64,000 nucleotides of DNA, from positions 682,001 to 746,000 of the forward strand of contig JAACJO010000001.1 of the NCBI GenBank assembly GCA_013368445.1, written 5' to 3'. Under the pieces are notes generated by a model, which saw only the letters and a program-made list of their open reading frames with translations, was not told where the DNA came from and did no database searches. Shown in pieces: positions 23,330 through 36,350 of the stretch. Source of the DNA: Leucocoprinus leucothites. Taxonomy: Eukaryota > Basidiomycota > Agaricomycetes > Agaricales > Agaricaceae. Every line of letters starts with the position of its first letter. Position 1 is the stretch's first letter. The position numbers and the translations under genes were made by a program.

Positions 23330-24884
23330 ATGGCCGATCCAGTCGCTAGAAAACGCCTCAATGAACTTATCAAGCGCGAAGGCTTGAACAACAAACTATG
23401 TTGTGATTGTAACAACCCGAATCCTCAATGGGCTTCTCTTAGGTGCGTGAGTTGCAGCTGATCGTGATGCTGACGTTGACCCGTCGATAGTTTCGCCGTA
23501 TTCATATGTCTGCAGTGTGCTGGTACACATCGCGGCTTTGGTGTACACATCAGGTGATTTTTTGGCTCATTGAATACCTGGTGGTGCCAAGTCCCCTCAT
23601 CTCTATTAGTTTTGTCCGTTCAGTGTCAATGGACTCTTGGCAGGAAGATCAACTCAAGCGCATGGAGGTGCGCTAGAACTAGAATTGTGGCCCCTGCGTC
23701 AACTGACACGTCGAGCAGTTAGGAGGCAATGCGCCCTTTCGCGAGTTCATGAAATCTTATGATGCCTCGGGCGGCTACAAAGATGGTGCCAGCGCTTACG
23801 ACACATATCACTGTTGGGCGGCAACTCAGTACCGTGAAAAAGTGCGTTCCTTTGATACATTATACCACCTACAAAAAATTCACGATAATTATTCCAGCTT
23901 GACGCGCTCCTCGCGGACAAACCATGGTCCCCATCCTCTCCTCCAGCAACCTTCCTCAGCCCAACAAACAGCAACACCATCTCCCGCTCATCCTCACCTA
24001 ACCCATCTGGCCTACGCAAATCTCGAGCTCAAAACACCCGTTCAAACACAGGCTCAGGCAACCTAGCAAGAAGTTCCTCCCCAGCTTCATTCAATACCTC
24101 TTCCCCTCCTCCCGGCTCTAGCAACACCTCCACGCCTCTCGACCAGAAATCTCAAAACGAAACGTACTTTGCCAGCCTTGGTAAACTCAACGAATCACGT
24201 CCAGCTGATTTACCACCCTCTCAAGGTGGTCGGTATCAAGGTTTCGGTAGTACACCTACTCCTCCCCCTAATAATTCCTCCAACCCATCCTTCACCCTCT
24301 CCTCCGCAAATGCACCATCCCTCTCCGATATCCAAGAAAACCCCATGGCAGCACTCTCTAAAGGCTGGTCCCTGTTCTCCGCAGCCGTAACAGGAGCCAC
24401 TAAAACTATCAGCGAAAACGTCATTCAACCCGGGATGGAACGTATCAACGATCCCGAATTCCAAGCGAGTGTGAAAGGGTATTACAGTGGAGCGCAGAAG
24501 AAAGTTGGAGAGTTGGGCGGAGCAGCGAATGAGTGGGGGAAGAAGAGTTTAGGTGTGGATGTGGGTGATACGGTGTATGGTGTCAAGGAGAGAGTGTTAG
24601 GTGGACCGGAGAGGAATGGATATGGGAGGGTTGATGGGTATGGGGGAGTGGGAGGAGGGGATGAGAGTTCAGCGTTGTATGATCCGAACGGGGGGGAGGA
24701 TGATTTCTTTGGAGAGTTTACGCAGGCCGGTGGGGGTACCAGTAGCACTCAACAAGCAGGGAATATGTTACCCGAGGCGGATGCGCCTGTTGCGACGAGG
24801 AGAGGTACGGGTATTGGGAGTGTGACGTCTCGTGCTAAAGCCGCGAAGAAGAATGATGATTGGGATGAGTGGAAGGATTTCTAG
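23330..24884 (+). CDS. GCS1: ArfGAP (ARFGAP1/Gcs1-type) GTPase-activating protein
   Basis: Five exons (23330-23442, 23491-23553, 23610-23667, 23719-23841, 23898-24884) close in phase to 447 residues. The N-terminal zinc finger is C-x2-C-x16-C-x2-C: CCDCNNPNPQWASL, then FAVFICLQC across an intron. It is followed by AGTHRGFGVHIS and FVRSVSMDSWQEDQLKRME, which carry the catalytic arginine of ArfGAPs (THRGFGVHIS-x-VRS). The middle is Ser/Pro/Asn-rich. The second half contains amphipathic stretches (ENPMAALSKGWSLFSAAV) like the curvature-sensing ALPS motifs of ARFGAP1. The end, DDWDEWKDF, resembles adaptor-binding W-motifs. The protein stimulates GTP hydrolysis on Arf1 at the Golgi and controls COPI coat turnover. 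All key residues are present. Confidence 0.95.
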
Positions 24885-25175
24885 ATATCTATCTTACGCG
24901 TACTACGCGTCTAGTATCCACTACTCGCATGACCGTGTTATTTTTTTTGTCTTGATTTGATTATAATACCTTGCATGATCTAAATATGATCTCCACGAGT
25001 TTGCATCATCCATCATCCGTTGAAAGAGCGCTCGGCAACAACGGAACTTGAAGGTCCGGCCGATCAATTTCTGATCAACGCCATTCCGGTTACTTACATC
25101 GTCCTTATGCACCCCTAACCAACAGTTCCCGTCTTGACTTCGTCATTCTACAGGCTCCAGGAAGAGTAGTAAACC

Positions 25176-28100
25176 ATGCGTCCAGCAACAACAACCCTCC
25201 ACCGCATTCTCACCACCTCAACGCGGAACACCCACCGCCATCTCGTTAAAGCTCATGTCACTACCCAAAGTTCAGCGAGGAGAAACTACCATGCCTCCGT
25301 GCTCCCCTCTCTCATATCTACAACTTCACCCGAATTTCAGGCTAGATCCGAAGCGATGAATGAGCTGGTACAGGATCTAGAAAAGAAGATGGCTGTAGCT
25401 AGACAAGGTGGTGGACCGAAGGCTGCTGAGAGGATGAGGAGTAAAGGCAAGAAGTTGCCTCGTGAACGGTTCGTTCACCCTCCTCTTCCCAGCCATTCTC
25501 CAACTACTTACTGACATGTATGTTGGTGTAGATTGAATCTCTTATTAGACCCAGACTCTCCATTCCTTGAATTATCTTCATTAGCAGCACACGATGTATA
25601 CCCAGGTGAATTCATCCCCGGTGCGGGAATGATCACTGGTATAGGAAGGATATCAGGTAGAGAATGCGTAGTGGTGGTTAATGATGCTACAGTCAAAGGA
25701 GGATCATATTATCCGCTTACGGTGAAGAAACATTTGAGAGTGCAGGAGATTGCGAGAGAGAATGGGTTGCCTTGCGTTTACGTCGGTGAGTTCATTTTTT
25801 GAGAGTGTAGTAGTGATGGTGGTTTTAATACTCTTGAGCGTGTAGTTGAATCGGGAGGCGCGGCACTACCACACCAAGCCAATGTCTTCCCGGACAAAGA
25901 CCACTTCGGTCGCATCTTCTACAACATGGTACATCCATAACCCAAAAAAAAACATAAAATCCTCTCCTAACCCAACCATCCATCCAGGCCCAAATGTCTG
26001 CACTCGGTATACCTCAAATCGCCATAGTCCACGGTATATCCGTCGCAGGCGGAGCCTACGTCCCAGCCATGGCAGACGAAAACATTATCGTCGCAAACCA
26101 AGGCCACATATTCCTAGCAGGTCCACCCCTCGTCAAAGCAGCAACAGGTGAAGTTGTCGATGAAGAGACTTTAGGTGGTGGATTGATGCATTCAAGTGAG
26201 AGTGGCGTGACGGATCATTTGGCTAGGGATGATGAACATGCGATTGATATTGCGAGAGGTGTTGTTGGGGATTTGGGTAGAGCTGGTGTTCGGGGGAGTG
26301 TTCCTGTGAGTTCTTGATCTCTCTTTTTTCTTTTTTTTTTGCATCCTGGTGTTGATTTTTGAAATGAATTTAGCCTGTACAGAGACCGGAGGATCCGTTA
26401 TACCCCGCCGAAGAGCTGCATGGGATTGTAGGTACTGACGTTCGACAGCCATTTGATATGCGAGACGTAATCGCGCGTATTGTCGACGGTTCAAGGTTCA
26501 GAGAGTTCAAGAAAGAGTATGGGCCTACTATCGTTACCGTACGTCACCGATGATGTCTTCATATCACAACCACTCGCTAACATGAACAACTTAAAATACC
26601 CCAAAAGGGTTTCGCACATATCCACGGCTACGAAGTCGGCATAATCGCCAACAATGGGATCCTCTTCTCCCCTTCTGCACTCAAAGCCTCTCACTTTATC
26701 GAACTATGCTCTCAACGCCAAATTCCCCTTTTGTTTCTCGTGAATGTTACGGGGTACATGGTAGGATCTAAAGCCGAGAAGGGTGGTATTGCAAAAGATG
26801 GTTAGTGGCCCTTTCCCCACCCCCACTCCCTCCCCGACATCCCCCTGTGCCGTTTTTACGTTTCTAGTGGGGAGAGAGGGACAGAAAATCTCCATTTGAG
26901 AGCAGGAGTGCGCTGATCACGGACCGTTTCCTGTTCTCATTCTGATCCCTGTGGCGATATGGTTTCTCCACCTTTTCGAAGCTTTGCGAACATTCTTGTG
27001 GCTGATCTACTGTCCTCTTTTTTAGGTGCGAAGATGGTTAGAGCCGTTGCATGCGCAGATGTACCCAAGCTCACGGTCATTGTGGGAGGTAGTTTTGGTG
27101 CTGGGAATTACGGTACGACTCTCTCCCACTTTATCGCCACCCCCTATGTCTTGAGAGTACTGATGAATGTTTGGAACCACAGGAATGGCGGGTAGAGCAG
27201 TACGTGACCTGGTTTCTTCTCAAGGAGCTTTTCGTATGACGATGATACTGATCCAATTGTAGTACTCTCCTCGTTTCCTTTGGATGTGGCCGGTGAGTTA
27301 TCCATATCTTTCTTCTTTCTCTCTTTTCCTCTTCGCCAACTTGTTCCGTTCCGCTCGAGGTTATATTTTTAATGGATCCAAACAACTCGGCAATTCTTCT
27401 TTTGATGCATTCATTGTCACTCTCAATCCCGCCTCTCTTTTTGCTATTTTTGGCTTTCGTCGACCTTGGAGCACACATATGCTAATTATATCCACTGCAC
27501 TTTGTCCACTTCAGAACGCAAAAGTATCGGTCATGGGTTCAGGACAACTCTCTCAAGTGATGACCACGGTGTCAAAGTGAGTGTCACAATTCTTCTTTTG
27601 CTTCCAAATACATTGTTCTGTTACGTCCCCATTGTCGCTTGAAACAAATTTTGGTCCTTTGGTGACTCGATTTGCACTACCAATCACTGTGACTTGGAAC
27701 ATCTGGAACTTGGGGAGCACTTGTTTCTTCTTTCTTCTCTTCTTATGCTCTTTGTATCTTGGCATTCCTTCTGCCGGTTCCACGTCGCCTATCTCCTCTT
27801 ATCATCATCCGCTCCTTTCCTTTCTCTACTATCTTCCCTTCTCACTCACACTTTCACTTTTTCCACTTTACGACTCTCTTCCCTTTCTTCGTGGAATTCT
27901 TCTTTCTCACGTGCTATCATCACATATCACTTTTTCACTTGTCACAGAGACCCGGCTCAACACGCATCTCTCAAATCGGAGATCGAGAACCAATCAACGG
28001 CATATTATTCCACTGCTCGTCTATGGGACGATGGGATCATCAAACCCACGGACACGAGGGACGTCCTCGGATTGGGTCTTGGGATTGTCAATCGCGAACG

Positions 28101-28179
28101 GATACTGCGCGGTGGACGATTTGGAACAAGTACCACTTGGGATGGAGATAACAAAGGTTTTGGTGTCTTTAGGATGTGA
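25176..28179 (+). CDS. MCCC2: Methylcrotonoyl-CoA carboxylase beta (carboxyltransferase) subunit
   Basis: Eleven exons close in phase to 577 residues: 25176-25468, 25532-25785, 25846-25928, 25988-26305, 26374-26538, 26608-26800, 27026-27112, 27183-27199, 27263-27292, 27515-27576 and 27948-28179. The N-terminus ([18 protein letters not shown]) is basic and acid-free, a typical mitochondrial presequence. The carboxyltransferase core is clear: [91 protein letters not shown] and an end of [16 protein letters not shown]. The enzyme moves the carboxyl group from biotin on the alpha subunit to 3-methylcrotonyl-CoA in mitochondrial leucine breakdown. Exon 8 is only 17 nt and exon 9 only 30 nt. Glycine-rich acyl-CoA and biotin sites are intact. 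Acyl-CoA carboxylases for propionyl-CoA look similar, but the N-part fits MCC. Confidence 0.95.
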
Positions 28180-28278
28180 TACACGAAACTTCAGTCATAG
28201 TCATTCTTTGTGACACGACGGTACTAGTACAAAGCATAGAAAATTTTACAAACTTGTTAGGTCCCGGGATTGCATTCA

Positions 28279-31200
28279 TTACAAGCCGGTCCAAGTCAAG
28301 GTCTCCCTCAACTTGACGACTCCCTTCAACTTGATATCGTCGGATGACGCACCGACATGGACAATGAATTCGCCCTCCTCCGCGACCCAGCACTTGGCTT
28401 TATCATTATAGAATGCTAGAGCTTCCCTGTCAAGATCCAGCGTAACATCAACGCCCTGTCCTTTCTCTACCGGTACTTTCTTGAATGCTTTGAGTTCTTT
28501 CACAGGGCGGGGTAAGGAAGCCTCTTTATCAGAAATGTATACTTGGACGATCTCGCGCCCATCGTGGTGGCCTGTGTTTGTGACGGTCAGCGTAACGCTG
28601 AACGTGCCGTCTTCGCCGACATGGATCGGTGTTTGGAGGTCCGAGTATTTGAACGTCGTGTATGACAGACCAAAGCCGAAGGCAAAAAGTGGCTTGAGAT
28701 TTCGGATCTCATAGCTTCTATACCCCACATATATGCCCTAATCAAGAGAGCAGGGGCAGAGAGAGAGAGAAAGGATAAAAGTGTAAGTTTCAGGTTAATC
28801 AGTTGTATGCCGGAGATAGGGGCTTGACCATAACTGACGTACTTCGTTGTAAAGAACTTTTCCACGTTCTTCGACTTGCTCACCATACGACGGGAATGGC
28901 GGTGTGTCTTCCACACGCTCACTATACGTCATGGTTAAACGATGGCTGATATCAGGAATGGAGGGAAGACTGTGACTGACGGGAATGTGAGAGGAAGTTT
29001 TCCGGAAGGGTTTACTTTGCCGAATAGAACGTCAGCGAGACCATTCCCGAGCTCATTGCCCCCATAGAAAGCCTACGTGAAGTGGCAAAGGATGTCAGCC
29101 AGGAAGAAAGAGAGGTAATAATCAAGTAATTGATTGTCACCTGAACCAAAGTCTCAACATTCTGGTGCCATGACATGGCCACGGGAGTACCCGACTGGTT
29201 TACAACGACGGTTTTTTCGTTGGCCTCGAGGATCTTCCAAACGAGGTCATCTTGTGTGAACACCTCTCCGGTGCACTCATCCACTGTCTTAGGCAAACTG
29301 TAGGATTTGAATTCATCACCGGTCGATCGTAGTGCTATTGACTTATTACTAACCTCATGTCAGGCCGATCGTAGCCTTCGCTCTCATAACTAGAACAATG
29401 GGTCATTATCTGGTCCCATACATCCGAATGAAGAGATCACGAACTCGTTACTAAGGCCAACAACCAGGATAACCACTGAGTGACATCAGAGTCGGCGTGA
29501 CCTTTTGATTAATTGAAGTGTGGACTCACCATCCGACCTCTTTGCTAGATTGACTGCCTCCTCGATTTCTTCACTTGGACGCCGTTTTCGTGCGGCACCC
29601 AATCGAATACCACCCCACCTATGGAACATAGACCCGAGTTCTGCTGGGTCGACGTTCTCCAAACGTATCTCCAAATCATATGGATGGCTGCGTTTTAAAC
29701 CTTTGGCGGTTCCCTTCACATCCACTGTCCCATCCCCGAAGAATGACCCGCTGCGGGGAACTTCCCAAGTGCTCATGTCGATGATAAGCTGCTCGTCAAG
29801 GAAAAGATTCGCTTTGCCAACGATGCTGAGACTAAATTCCCAGTCGCCATCCTCATCTGGAGTGAAAGAGGCCAGATACTAAGAATGCGTCAGTGACAGC
29901 GATTCGCGGTGCTCATAATAAGGTTACCCTGAGCCAACAAGTATAGTTGATCTTTGGATCCTGAATCTATGTTAGGCGTGGGCCGGCAAAAAAGCAACTG
30001 GGAAGACGCACGACGTTGTCAGTGAGGTTGAGTTCAGACCATCGGGTCGTTATACTTAAGTCTGGATCCATGGCGCCACATGGCCTTTTTTCCTCGTCCC
30101 AGCATGGGTTAAGCGACATGAAATCATTTCTCTCGCCAGTAGGTTCTTTATTCCAGAATTCCAAGAGGGCTCCAGGGTCACCCTTGTATTTGATGTAGTC
30201 GTTAACCAGGGGAAGGGCCTTAAATGTCGTCAACCCAATGGCGTATTCGACATGCAAGTGTTTCGCGTGGGCAACTTCCCGGATACCTGCAAGTGGTGAA
30301 ACCGCGTATGAAACTACGAGGCGGGCAGAACCTCCTCCTGAAGTCATTGCCACACGTGCATTTGGCCCAATCACTGCGACTTTTTTATGCCCGGAGAGTG
30401 GAAGAAGGTTTTTCTCGTTCTTCAAGAGAACAATTCCATCGCTAGCAGCGCGCCGAAGCAGGTGTTTTTGCTCGTCCGTATTTATCTGACCCTCGGTGTC
30501 TGGATCATCAAATGGAACGTCTGACTCGATGCCTCTTTTCACGAGCCTTAAGACCTATGAAAGCTCAAACAAGAGCTGGAGAACGAATTTGTCATCGCGC
30601 ACCTGACGAACACGAGGGTCGATGTCATCGCTTACGGAGAGTTTGTCAGACGTAAGGCCTATCTGAAGCATTCTCCCACGCAGAATGGCGGGTCCTCTGT
30701 GGCCTTGCCAATGAATACCCGTTTGCCTGGAAAGGTAAGAAAAACACACGGCATCTCAAGGTCAAGGCCCGCTTTCAGCGCCTCGAAACTACTGTATAGG
30801 CCACCCCAATCGCTCATAGTTAATCCTGGGTGGCCAGCGAGTTTACTAACCGAGCATGACTAGTAAATTTTCCGTACCTTGATAACACCATTCCTGCGAC
30901 TCCGATGAGAAACCTTTCCCGAAATTCCAATGATACGAACCTTCCTGAGTATGTCATCGAGGAGGCGCGGGTCTTCGGAAGCATGAACGCCGTTGACGCG
31001 GCCATACCTGAGAACAAGACAGTCATTACATTGTTTTGCTATGGGGACTATGATTATACTTACGACGTCATTAAAGACCATGGGTTGGCATGTTTTATTG
31101 CAATTTGAAAGGGCTTGAGGTAAATCTCTCGCAACGCCCTCTCGTTTACTTCACCTGTATGGCGATACAAAGAAGATTCAATCACAGATCAATAGAAATA

Positions 31201-31976
31201 ACAGAGTGGAACCAACTGCTGACGAAATTCCTGAAGTAGATAGATCAAACGATGAGGTTCAAATGTTTTACATATAAAAGATACTTCACCTGTCCGTCTC
31301 TTGGTCGTTTGCAACAAAATGTTTGATGCACGTGGCAATACCCTTCGACTGCACACCCTTGATATATGCAGTTGCCATGATTCCACTCAAGTGAGGATCT
31401 TCAGAGAAGGACTCAAAGCCACGACCGCCCAGAGGGGACCTCTGGATGTTAACAGTCGGCCCAAGGAGTACATGTACCTCTAAATCAACATTAGAGAGGT
31501 AATCGGGATATAGGATTGGTAGGAAATACTCTTAATGCGGGATTCACCGGCGAGGGCCTCCCCGACTCGGTGGGCAAGATCCACGTCGAAGGAGGAGGCC
31601 AAACCAGTCTCACATGGAAAGCAATTGGAAGGGGTGCTATTGAACACTTGTCCACCGTTATTAATCATCCATGGCGACAGGTTTTTCACGAGACGTACGA
31701 AATTGTCCACGGACGCCATTAGGACCTGAGCGAGAAGACGAGGGTCAATCATATACTCTTACTGTAATCTCGAAAACTAACCATCAGATAGTTTGATCTT
31801 TGGAATCTTAAGCCTTGGAATTTCGACTGTGTACCAAGACGACTGAATGAAAACGTGTTAGTTGTAGATTCAAGCCGTACTATTAGTCGTACTGATCCTG
31901 CGAGTAACTGAATCTTCTCCCATGTTGTCAATTTGGCCAAGATGTGTTCCACATTAAACTCATCTTTGCCTTGCAT
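28279..31976 (-). CDS. GH3 beta-glucosidase with PA14 domain, no signal peptide
   Basis: A multi-exon minus-strand gene of roughly 850 residues. It starts [20 protein letters not shown]; there is no signal peptide, so a cytoplasmic enzyme is likely. GH3 landmarks in order: [89 protein letters not shown] and [20 protein letters not shown]. The Asp of the SDW motif is the GH3 nucleophile. A C-terminal GH3 domain ([20 protein letters not shown]) is interrupted by a PA14 module ([20 protein letters not shown]). Then come [34 protein letters not shown] and a fibronectin-III-like end ([20 protein letters not shown]). It hydrolyses beta-glucosides or cellobiose taken into the cell. All exons I traced join in frame; exact borders of several small introns are approximate. 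The stop is 99 bp from the convergent MCC beta stop. Confidence 0.9.
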
Positions 31977-33447
31977 ATCGAAGTAGTGGAAACAGAAAAG
32001 GATTGGGAGCTTCCTACTGGGTCATACTGCACACTAAAATACCCCAATATATAATGATATCACTTGGCCACAGACACCGTAAGGAAAGAGTCGTAGTCCG
32101 ACCGTCTAGGCATCAACAATGGTACTATTTTTGAAATCTCCAAAGGCACGAGTTGACCTAGAAGGTTCGGTTTCGTACTATACTTCAAACAAGTTCTGCG
32201 GCGTAGAAAACGATTGACAGCTTGAAGAATCATTCGTCATTTGACCCTTCAAGTTTCGAACAATAAGTCTTGATTGAGTAAGTGTAGTCGGAGGTGTGAA
32301 AAAATACATTTTGGAATGCAGAGGCGTATGCTAGTTACCAGCGAGTAATATAGATACATGCCACTTGAATAATATATGTTACGTCGCCTATTGAAATTGG
32401 AACCATTCCATACATCCAATATGCTTTACCCGGATGGACAAATTTGCCTGTTGCCTTCTGTTTCGATGCATCATGTCCATTGACCCCCAGGGGCCTTACC
32501 GGGACTTCGGATATCCAACCATTTTATTATCCCAGTGTCCTGGTGTGTCTGATGATATACAGGGGCAGGCATCCACCAATCACAGCGAGTCTTCTATCAT
32601 TGGTAAGTATCGAATCGGACTTCTAGTAAAAATGAGGAGCTTCCTTTACATCCATGAATCTAACCTTGAAGGGTCTGCAGACCGGGTCGAGATGGGATGC
32701 CGCAGTTGTCGCTTTACCCTCCACGGCAAGAGCTTGAATTGGATTCTACAGAGAGAAGAACAAAATGGCCCCTGAATCTCGGATCACACTATAATGATCG
32801 TTGGTCATCTAGTTGACACCGGATCAAAGCTCGGGATCAAATTCATGCACTGAGCATGTATGCTTCCGATTATCCAGGACAAAGAATAACCACAGGAGGA
32901 CCGGAAGGCCCGGAGAGATAACTCATATCTGCATGGACGACTAGAAGATTATGCACTAGCGTGTGGCGGAGGGGCATTCGCGGTCCTAGGTTGAAACGTT
33001 GACGTCTTGTGCGGCTCGCACTTTCTCTTGAGAAGTTCTCAAATTATGCTTTATAGTAAATACTTACGGTAACCCGCCGATGTCTTCCATTTTTGTGGTA
33101 CCGCAATAATACACAGAAAGTAGATGTTCTATCATCTTCGGTTCCGTCAGTGGATCTCGCTGGCCTTGACAGTAGCTTCATCCTTTGCAACTGGGCCTAG
33201 CTGGTACAGTTGCAGAAGAGAGGGAATATGGGTGCTGTAACCCCAGCCTAGCCCCTGAGCATGCTCCTCGTTGAAAACTATTTCTATTTTAGCGTCATCC
33301 GGCTTATTCAACAGCATTGCTACCCCGGAGGTTGGCGAAATTCAACCGTGAAAGCAGCATTCGGTACAATCCTCATTTTGCCTATATTTCAATGCCTCTT
33401 TATAATGGCTTTCCGGCCTTATCCGTGTTGACCCCGTCCTTCCTGGC
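31977..33447. other. Spacer between beta-glucosidase and acid phosphatase genes
   Basis: 1.47 kb between two outward-facing genes, so it holds both promoters. Short ORFs at 32434-32775 are not supported by any family. I see no defined element. Confidence 0.4.
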
Positions 33448-35562
33448 ATGATATATTCCAGGCTCCTTGTCTATCTCTTGATTTGTGTCCATGTCGTTGT
33501 GGGCGGTAGGGTCTCCACTTTTGCGGGGGCTACCACTACATTCTTGTTTCCTCCTGAAGGCGTAACAGCAACTATACCGGATCCCAACTTCCCTGATGCC
33601 ACGCACGTCGGCTATCCAGGCAAGACGGCTAGTAGGTCCACTGAATCTGTGCTGGTGATAAGCAGAAAGCTTAGTTCACCCCCATAGCAGGTGACGAGGC
33701 AGCTGCCATAGCTACGGCTCCAGCTCTGGGCCCCAATCATAACCAGTTTCCCCTAGTGAGGCCGGTTGCTAAAGGTACACAAGATGACGAGTTCGACGTT
33801 ATCCGTCAATTCGGTAACCTCTCACCGTGGCGATCCATACCCTCTAAAAGTTTTGGGCTTTCTGAAGCCTCCCCGACGATTCCCGAGGGTTGCGAGCTTG
33901 TCCAGGCTCATCTGATTCATCGACATGGAGCTCGCTACCCGGCGGGGGGGACTGGGACGGAGACATTTGCAGAGAAAGTGCACAAAATGGCAAACAAGGG
34001 CCGAGGCTTTAAAGCAACAGGTGATCTGAAGTTTTTGAAGACTTGGAAATACAAACTCGGTAGTGAGTTATTGACTCCTTTTGGCCGCTCAGAATTGTAC
34101 GTTTGTTTCCTGCGAGCACAGAATGAGTCTCGTTCAATGGCATACCTTCAACAGATTTGATCTGGGCGTCGGGTTTAGAATGAGATACGGTCAGTCTAAT
34201 ATTGGGATGTACCATGATCTGTCACCTCTGACTCTCTGTTTGCAGGAAATCTGCTCAAAGGTTTTAAGGACCTTCCCGTCTTCAGGACCACCTCCCAAAG
34301 TAAGGGATATTCATCTATGTGTATGGAAAACAACAGATTCACCTTTAACAGCCCGCATGGTTGACTCGGCGTAAGTCTTCGACAGCTATACCAAGTATTC
34401 TCGTCCTGATTGTTGTGCCACTAGATTGAATTTTGCAGCTGGTTTCTTTGGCCTTCCTGACTATTTCAAAGACTACCATCAATTTATTGAAATTGATGCC
34501 GATGGACAAAACAGTACACTCGCCTCCTATCTAGCATGTCCAAACTTCCTGAATAGCTCAATTGGAGGGGTAGGATATACAAAAGCAGCAGACGAATGGA
34601 AGAAGAAATACCTCAATGGCACCCGCGAACGGCTCCAACGCAACCTGGACGGGTTTACCCTAACCATTGATGATTGCTACCACATGCAAGAGTTGTGTGC
34701 ATATGAGACCGTGGCACTCGGATACTCGAAGTTCTGTGGCCTGTTTACTCGGAAAGAGTGGGAAGGTTTTTCGTACACTAACTGTAAGTCTGATCGATAC
34801 GTTGTGCCGTTTCCTCAGCCAGTATTAAGGGGGGTATAGCATTGCAGTTTTGGTACAGTGTAGGGCCAGGAAGTCCCATGGGTGCCGCTATGGGTATTGG
34901 TTGGGTTCAAGAACTCATTTCACGATTGACCAAAACGAGGATCACCAAATTCAACACCAGTGTCAACAAAACCGTCGTTGAAAGTGAGATGTACTTCCCA
35001 TTTGGCCAGCCAATTTACGTCGACGCCACGCATGATGCCACCATAGCTTCCAGTAAGGGTCACGACAATACTATCCACCGTCCCTCAGCTGAACATTGAT
35101 CCCAGTTTTGGTCGCTATGGATTTCACCAACTTCATTAAGTCGGGTCCTCTTCCCGCCCACAAAATTCCGAAAAACCTGGTATGATCCCACTCCATTGAG
35201 CTGGTAGCAAAAGATAGCTGACGTTATGACGCAAGTCTTATAAAATAGACGAAGTCGTGCCCTTCGCAGTAAACCTTGTCGGTCAGGTCCTTGATTGTCC
35301 CGCGCGACACAAAAAGGAACATTCTCCAGGCAAGCCAACCCACATACGCTGGATCCTGAACGACGGAGTATTGCCTCTCAGCGGCATCAAGGGTTGTGGG
35401 CATGATAAGAACGGGATGTGCAAACTTGATGCTTTTATTCATGCGATGAAGCAGAAGATCGAAGAGGTTGATTATGACTGTGCTTGTCGTGGAAAGTACA
35501 AATTCCCGAATCCAGATCATATCGTGGATGGACAGTTGCCCGAGTGTAAAAAAAGACACTGA
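33448..35562 (+). CDS. Secreted histidine acid phosphatase (phytase-like)
   Basis: Nine exons close in phase to about 496 residues: 33448-33631, 33688-34096, 34155-34189, 34246-34299, 34352-34370, 34425-34783, 34840-35052, 35106-35179 and 35236-35562. An N-terminal hydrophobic signal (MIYSRLLVYLLICVHVVVGG) directs secretion. The catalytic signature of branch-2 histidine phosphatases is HRHGARYP, with the nucleophilic His and phosphate-binding Arg. The proton donor motif is THDATIA near the C-terminal third. Eight or more Cys in the C-half suggest disulfides, and several Asn-x-Ser/Thr sites suggest glycosylation. The family cleaves phosphate from organic esters, including phytate in some members, outside the cell. 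Exon 5 (19 nt) has two possible acceptors; I chose the one restoring a TTSQTRMVDSALNFAAGFF sequence. The substrate is not determined. Confidence 0.9.
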
Positions 35563-36350
35563 TCTCCGACTGCCAGGAGGTCATGAAGTATCTTGAAGCT
35601 TGGGCGCAGTGGAGGTCGTGTACGATAGATGAGCAAATCATGTCGTTTGTAATATGTACTGCCTTTGTCATCGGCAAGTAGCCCGAATCTGGAATTGAAG
35701 CCCCTATTCTAAGAATTCTCCTTTCAATAGATTGAATAAGTACCCGCCCGCAGCCAGAGCCTGTCATCTTCTTGTCCTGAGCTTATGCATCTCAGCACTT
35801 ACCATCTAACGTCGACGGACTCAGATTCCATTGCTGCTCATAATCGCATTTGGCATGACTTATTCGCTTATAGCCACGCGCGCGCCGCATGGTGGGTGAA
35901 AAATCCATTGCCTTGTATCTCACCTCAAGATGAAATTATAATTTAGGATGACCTGATCTATATTCAGGCGCACTAGATGCTCGCCGAATTTCGGTCTGTG
36001 CAGAACAGACCTCCAAAGTAAATACTATTTCGAGATTCACTGCTAAAAACGATTCCTCAAAACAATTTCGATGATGAGTGGATCTCTCCTTAGCTTGAAC
36101 CTCTAGCTATTTGTTGGCTCAATCAAACCAGAGGGTAGTATGGTAATAGTTATTTTTTGCACCTACGGTCACTGGATGAACATGAAGGGTAAGGTGACTC
36201 TGGTTGGAGACTCTCCTACCAGCGCTTCATAGAGCGTATACAAGCTTCTTAACACACATATATACATCGCATGTGAGCGTTCTTATTATAATGACTAGTA
36301 GAACTGCCTATTCAGTTGCCAAAATTAGAGACGGATGATGGGTCTGCAAG
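35563..36350. other. Spacer between convergent phosphatase and arrestin-like genes
   Basis: Nearly 790 bp separating two 3' ends. It is AT-rich (for example aaattataatttaggatgac) with no ORF worth reporting. Confidence 0.4.
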
